Positions 5,888 to 8,814 of a DNA stretch of 8,814 nt are shown here, piece by piece. The translations under genes and the position numbers were made by a program. This DNA comes from Rhodospirillales bacterium. GTDB taxonomy: Bacteria > Pseudomonadota > Alphaproteobacteria > Acetobacterales > Acetobacteraceae. The DNA lies in the NCBI GenBank assembly GCA_025350425.1, contig JANXXW010000176.1, positions 1 to 8,814 on the forward strand, written 5' to 3'. A model generated the notes under the pieces. That model did not search any database, had not been told where the DNA came from, and saw only the letters and a list, made by a program, of their open reading frames with translations. How positions within the stretch are numbered: position 1 is the first letter of the stretch; the number at the start of each line of letters is the position of its first letter.

Positions 5888-7651
5888 TCAGGCGCGGACG
5901 GTCTTGACCTTCGGCTTGCGCTTGAAAATGCGCTCCGGCTGGCCACGGTCGGCGGTGGCGCCGCTCGGACGGCCCTGGAAGCGGCCGGGCCGCTTGTCCG
6001 GGCGGCCAGGACGATCAGGTGCCGCGCCGCCCGAGCCGTTCTCTACCGGACCGATGCGGAGTTGGCCTTCGCCGGAGGCCAGGACCGACTCGGTGAAGCG
6101 CTCGGTCGCGTCCACCGCGATCTGGAAGCGGGTTTCCTGGTCGAAAATCTGGATGGTGCCGATGTCCTTCTTGGTCAGCGCGCCAACGCGGCACAGCAAG
6201 GGGATCAACCATTTCGGGTCGGCCTTGTCGCGGCGGCCAATGGCCATGCCAAACCAATTCATTGGACCCTGCGGCTCTCGCGGCTCGCGCGGCATACGCT
6301 CGGTGCGCGCCTCGGGAACCGATCCACCGTCGCTCATCTCCTGCGCGACCGGCAGACGCGAACGATACATCCGGATCAACGCAGCGGCGATTACCTCGGC
6401 GGGGCGGCCAGCGACGAGCAGGCGGGCCTGGACCAGTTCGGCCTCCGATGGCTCCTCGGCCAGCATGGGATCGGCCAGCAGCCGCTCCTGATCGCAAGCG
6501 GTGATCTCCTCGGCAGACGGAGCGCCGCTCCAGGTTGCGTCCACGCCGGCCGACGCGATGAGTTGCTCGGCCCGGCGGCGGCGGCTGGTGGGCACAATGA
6601 GAATGCATACCCCCTTCTTGCCCGCGCGCCCGGTGCGCCCGCTGCGATGCAGCAGGATCTCGTGGTTGGTCGGCAGGTCGGCATGGACAACCAGGCCAAG
6701 GTCCGGCAGGTCCAGCCCGCGCGCGGCAACGTCGGTGGCGACACAGACGCGGGAGACGCCGTCGCGGAGGGATTGCAGCGCGGCGGTGCGCTCGGTCTGG
6801 CTGAGTTCGCCGGACAGTGCCACGGCGGCAAACCCGCGCGCCTGCAGATTGGCGTGCAGACGGCGGACGGCGTCGCGCGTGGAGCAGAACACCAGGGTGG
6901 CGCGGCTGTCGAAGTAGCGCAGGACGTTGACCACGGCGCGCTCCATCTCGTGGCCACCGACGCGCATGGCGCGGTACTCGATGTCCTCGTGCGGCTCGCT
7001 GCGGTTGACGGTGTCGATGCGGAGGGCGTTGGTCTGGTATTGCCGCGCCAGGGCCGCGATCTCGCGGGCGATGGTGGCGGAGAACAGCAACGTGCGCCGT
7101 CCCCTGCCTTCATCGGCCGGCGGGGCAGCGTCGAGGATGAACTGCAGCTCGTCGCGGAAACCGAGGTCGAGCATCTCGTCGGCCTCGTCCAGCACGGCAA
7201 CCTTCAGCTGGGACAGGTCGAGCTGGCGGCGCTCGATGTGATCCTTGAGGCGGCCGGGCGTGCCGACGACGATATGGCAGCCGGCCGACAGCAGGCGCTG
7301 CTCGCCGCGCGCATCCATGCCGCCGACGCAGGAGACCACACGGGCGCCGGTGTGCTCGTAAAGCCAGCTCAGTTCGCCGTGCACCTGCATCGCCAGTTCG
7401 CGCGTGGGTGCTATGACGAGAGCGAGCGGAGAACCGGGGCGACCGGTGAATTGTTCGGCATCGTCCAACAGCGTGGGCGCAAAGGCGAGGCCGTAGGCGA
7501 CGGTCTTGCCAGACCCGGTCTGTGCCGAGACCAGCAGGTCCCGGCCATCGGCCTCGGGTTGCAGCACGGCCGACTGCACGGGGGTGGGCTCGTTGTAGTC
7601 GCGCTGCGCGAGTGCGCGCGCCAAGGCTGGGTTGGTGATCGGAAACGCCAT
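5888..7651 (-). CDS. DEAD-box ATP-dependent RNA helicase with DbpA-type RNA-binding domain (DeaD/CsdA-like)
   Basis: This 587-residue RNA helicase is likely to act in ribosome assembly, mRNA decay or cold adaptation. Core motifs appear in order: Q motif EPTPVQ (21-26), Walker A AQTGSGKT (43-50), PTRELA (82-87), TPGR (131-134), DEAD (155-158), SAT (191-193), ATDVAARGLD (305-314) and HRSGRTGRAG (335-344). After a linker, MNWFGMAIGRRDKADPKWLI (464-483) and the following segment to about 535 look like the DbpA/CsdA C-terminal RNA-recognition fold. The last 50 residues or so are Gly/Pro/Arg-rich and basic, ending in FKRKPKVKTVRA, a likely unstructured RNA-binding tail. The Arg-rich tail and DbpA-like domain favour a DeaD/CsdA relative over RhlE. 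The ATG at 7651 gives a normal N-terminus, MAFPITNPALARAL. It diverges from kdpD across 112 bases and converges on xthA. Confidence 0.96.
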   Translation of the reverse strand: MAFPITNPALARALAQRDYNEPTPVQSAVLQPEADGRDLLVSAQTGSGKTVAYGLAFAPTLLDDAEQFTGRPGSPLALVIAPTRELAMQVHGELSWLYEHTGARVVSCVGGMDARGEQRLLSAGCHIVVGTPGRLKDHIERRQLDLSQLKVAVLDEADEMLDLGFRDELQFILDAAPPADEGRGRRTLLFSATIAREIAALARQYQTNALRIDTVNRSEPHEDIEYRAMRVGGHEMERAVVNVLRYFDSRATLVFCSTRDAVRRLHANLQARGFAAVALSGELSQTERTAALQSLRDGVSRVCVATDVAARGLDLPDLGLVVHADLPTNHEILLHRSGRTGRAGKKGVCILIVPTSRRRRAEQLIASAGVDATWSGAPSAEEITACDQERLLADPMLAEEPSEAELVQARLLVAGRPAEVIAAALIRMYRSRLPVAQEMSDGGSVPEARTERMPREPREPQGPMNWFGMAIGRRDKADPKWLIPLLCRVGALTKKDIGTIQIFDQETRFQIAVDATERFTESVLASGEGQLRIGPVENGSGGAAPDRPGRPDKRPGRFQGRPSGATADRGQPERIFKRKPKVKTVRA

Positions 7652-7763
7652 GTCAATGCAATCTGATAAGGAAGCGCGTTCCTACACGAGCGGGCGCGCC
7701 GGGAACACCGATGAGTGAGCCGGGCGCCTATGCGGCGGGGCCATGGCGTTCTACTCTTGTCTT

Positions 7764-8814
7764 ATGCCCCGCGAGGACCGACGCCCCGACCCTGACGCCC
7801 TACTCGCCGAAGCCGCAGCCGAGGGCCGTGGCCGTCTCAAGGTATTTTTGGGCGCGGCACCCGGCGTGGGCAAGACCTGGGAAATGCTGGAACAGGCCCG
7901 CCACCGCCGGGATGCCGGCGAGGATGTGGTGGTCGGCGTGGTCGAAACGCACGGGCGTGCCGAAACCGAGCGCCAGATCGGCTCGCTACCCATCCTGCCG
8001 CGCCAGACCATCGGGTATCGTGGCCACTCCCTACAGGAGTTCGATCTCGACGCGGCGCTGGCCCGTCGGCCCAAGCTGCTGCTGGTGGATGAGCTGGCGC
8101 ACACCAACGCACCCGGCAGCCGGCATGATAAACGGTGGGAGGATGTGGCCGAGATCATCGCCGCCGGCATCGATGTGTGGGCAACGCTGAACGTCCAGCA
8201 CCTGGAAAGCCTCAACGACGACGTTGCCCGCATCACCAGCGTGCGCGTCACCGAAACGCTGCCCGACCGCGTGCTGGCGGAGGCCGATGAGATCGAACTG
8301 ATCGACCTGTCCCCGACGGACCTGCGGCGGCGCCTGTCGGACGGCAAGATATACCGGCCCGAGACCGCCAACCGGGCGCTCGGCGGGTTCTTCAAAGAGG
8401 GCAACCTCGCCGCCTTGCGCGAGATCGCCATGCGCCGGGCGGCGGCCCATGTGGACGACGACGTGCGCGACTGGATGCGGCGCACCGGCGTCGCGGGGCC
8501 GTGGCCGGCAGCCGAGCGGGTACTGGTTCTGGTGGGGTCCGATCCCGGGTCCGAGGCAGTGGTGCGGCACGCCAAGCGGCTGGCGGAGGCGCTGCACGCG
8601 CCCTGGTTCGCCCTGCATGTCGAGCGGCCCGGCGTTGTGGAGAACCCCGCGCCGATGAAGCTGGCGGCAGCACTCGGGGCGGAGATAGAGGTGCGCGGTG
8701 GCGGCGATCTGGTCGCGGCCACGCTGGAGGTGGCGCTCGCGCGCAACGTCACGCACGTGGTGATTGGCCGGGCCGGCGGCTCCTGGTGGCGCCGGGTCAG
8801 CGGCCGCACACTGG
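7764..8814 (+). CDS. kdpD: KdpD osmosensitive potassium sensor histidine kinase, N-terminal part (cut by window end)
   Basis: Only the first 350 codons are present and the frame is open at the edge. KdpD is a membrane sensor kinase that, with KdpE, controls the high-affinity Kdp K+ pump. The N-terminal KdpD domain is clear: Walker A GAAPGVGKT (30-38), VVVGVVETHGRAET (55-68), a Walker B-like LLLVDELAHTNAPGSRH (105-121), WATLNVQHLESLND (139-152), and KIYRPETANRALGGFFKEGNL (195-214). A universal-stress-protein-like domain starts near 251 (ERVLVLVGSDPGSEAVVRHA) and reaches VVIGRAGGSWWRRVSGRTL. The membrane helices and kinase core lie outside the window. ATG 7764 gives MPREDRRPDPDALLAEA, the expected type of N-terminus. 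An in-frame ATG at 7743 would add seven residues. Neither has a convincing ribosome binding site. No kdpF, kdpA, kdpB or kdpC lies upstream: the neighbour is the divergent helicase. Confidence 0.95.
   Translation, partial: MPREDRRPDPDALLAEAAAEGRGRLKVFLGAAPGVGKTWEMLEQARHRRDAGEDVVVGVVETHGRAETERQIGSLPILPRQTIGYRGHSLQEFDLDAALARRPKLLLVDELAHTNAPGSRHDKRWEDVAEIIAAGIDVWATLNVQHLESLNDDVARITSVRVTETLPDRVLAEADEIELIDLSPTDLRRRLSDGKIYRPETANRALGGFFKEGNLAALREIAMRRAAAHVDDDVRDWMRRTGVAGPWPAAERVLVLVGSDPGSEAVVRHAKRLAEALHAPWFALHVERPGVVENPAPMKLAAALGAEIEVRGGGDLVAATLEVALARNVTHVVIGRAGGSWWRRVSGRTL

Noticed and set aside
6062..7666. Long plus-strand open frame (534 codons) opposite the DEAD-box helicase
   Set aside because: It mirrors the helicase codons and gives a low-complexity product with no family motifs; a high-GC shadow frame.
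7670..7682. GGAAGCGCGTTCC near-palindrome in the helicase leader
   Set aside because: Only the outer four bases pair cleanly around a GC-rich centre; too short and common in GC-rich DNA to call an operator or cold-shock element.
7711..8190. Plus-strand frame starting MSEPGAYAAG before kdpD
   Set aside because: It overlaps kdpD in another frame for most of its length and shows no domain; at most a chance frame using an ATG in the leader.
7751..8809. Minus-strand open frame (352 codons) opposite kdpD
   Set aside because: It is Ser/Arg/Pro-rich with no motifs, and lies fully antisense to the clear KdpD and USP-like domains.

Overview
The window is compact, GC-rich, gene-dense DNA with long spurious reading frames opposite the real genes. 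The gene set and order point to an alphaproteobacterium, most likely in or near Rhodospirillales/Acetobacteraceae. The main reason is the arrangement dgt next to argS on one strand with erpA and xthA diverging from dgt, a housekeeping neighbourhood I know from many Alphaproteobacteria. The family-level placement is an impression only. No IS element, prophage, CRISPR array, tRNA or rRNA was found.

Layout, left to right. Bases 64-1842 (minus) hold argS, complete; the first 63 bases lie downstream of it and may contain the start of the next gene. Bases 1949-2665 and 2662-3468 (plus) hold an overlapping pair for a tungstate ABC importer: membrane permease TupB and periplasmic binding protein TupA. 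No ATPase gene (tupC) accompanies them. The pair converges on dgt (3491-4642, minus), an HD-domain dNTP triphosphohydrolase. A 65-base gap separates dgt from divergent erpA (4708-5064, plus), an A-type iron-sulfur carrier, followed 9 bases later by xthA (5074-5844, plus), an exonuclease III family AP endonuclease that starts at TTG. A perfect 10-bp hairpin (5851-5876) separates xthA from a convergent DEAD-box RNA helicase with a DbpA-type RNA-binding domain (5888-7651, minus). Across a 112-base divergent gap, the first 350 codons of kdpD (7764 to the window end, plus) encode a KdpD osmosensitive K+ sensor kinase.

Functionally most of this is housekeeping: aminoacylation, dNTP pool control, Fe-S assembly, DNA repair and RNA remodelling. 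The accessory pieces are the tup pair, which sits in reverse orientation between dgt and argS where many relatives have the two genes adjacent, and kdpD, which has no kdpFABC pump genes on its upstream side. I see no clearly novel multi-gene system. The points most worth checking are the split tungstate transporter in a conserved locus, an in-frame duplication of the dgt C-terminal codons with their stop, the two TTG starts, and a possible leaderless promoter at erpA.
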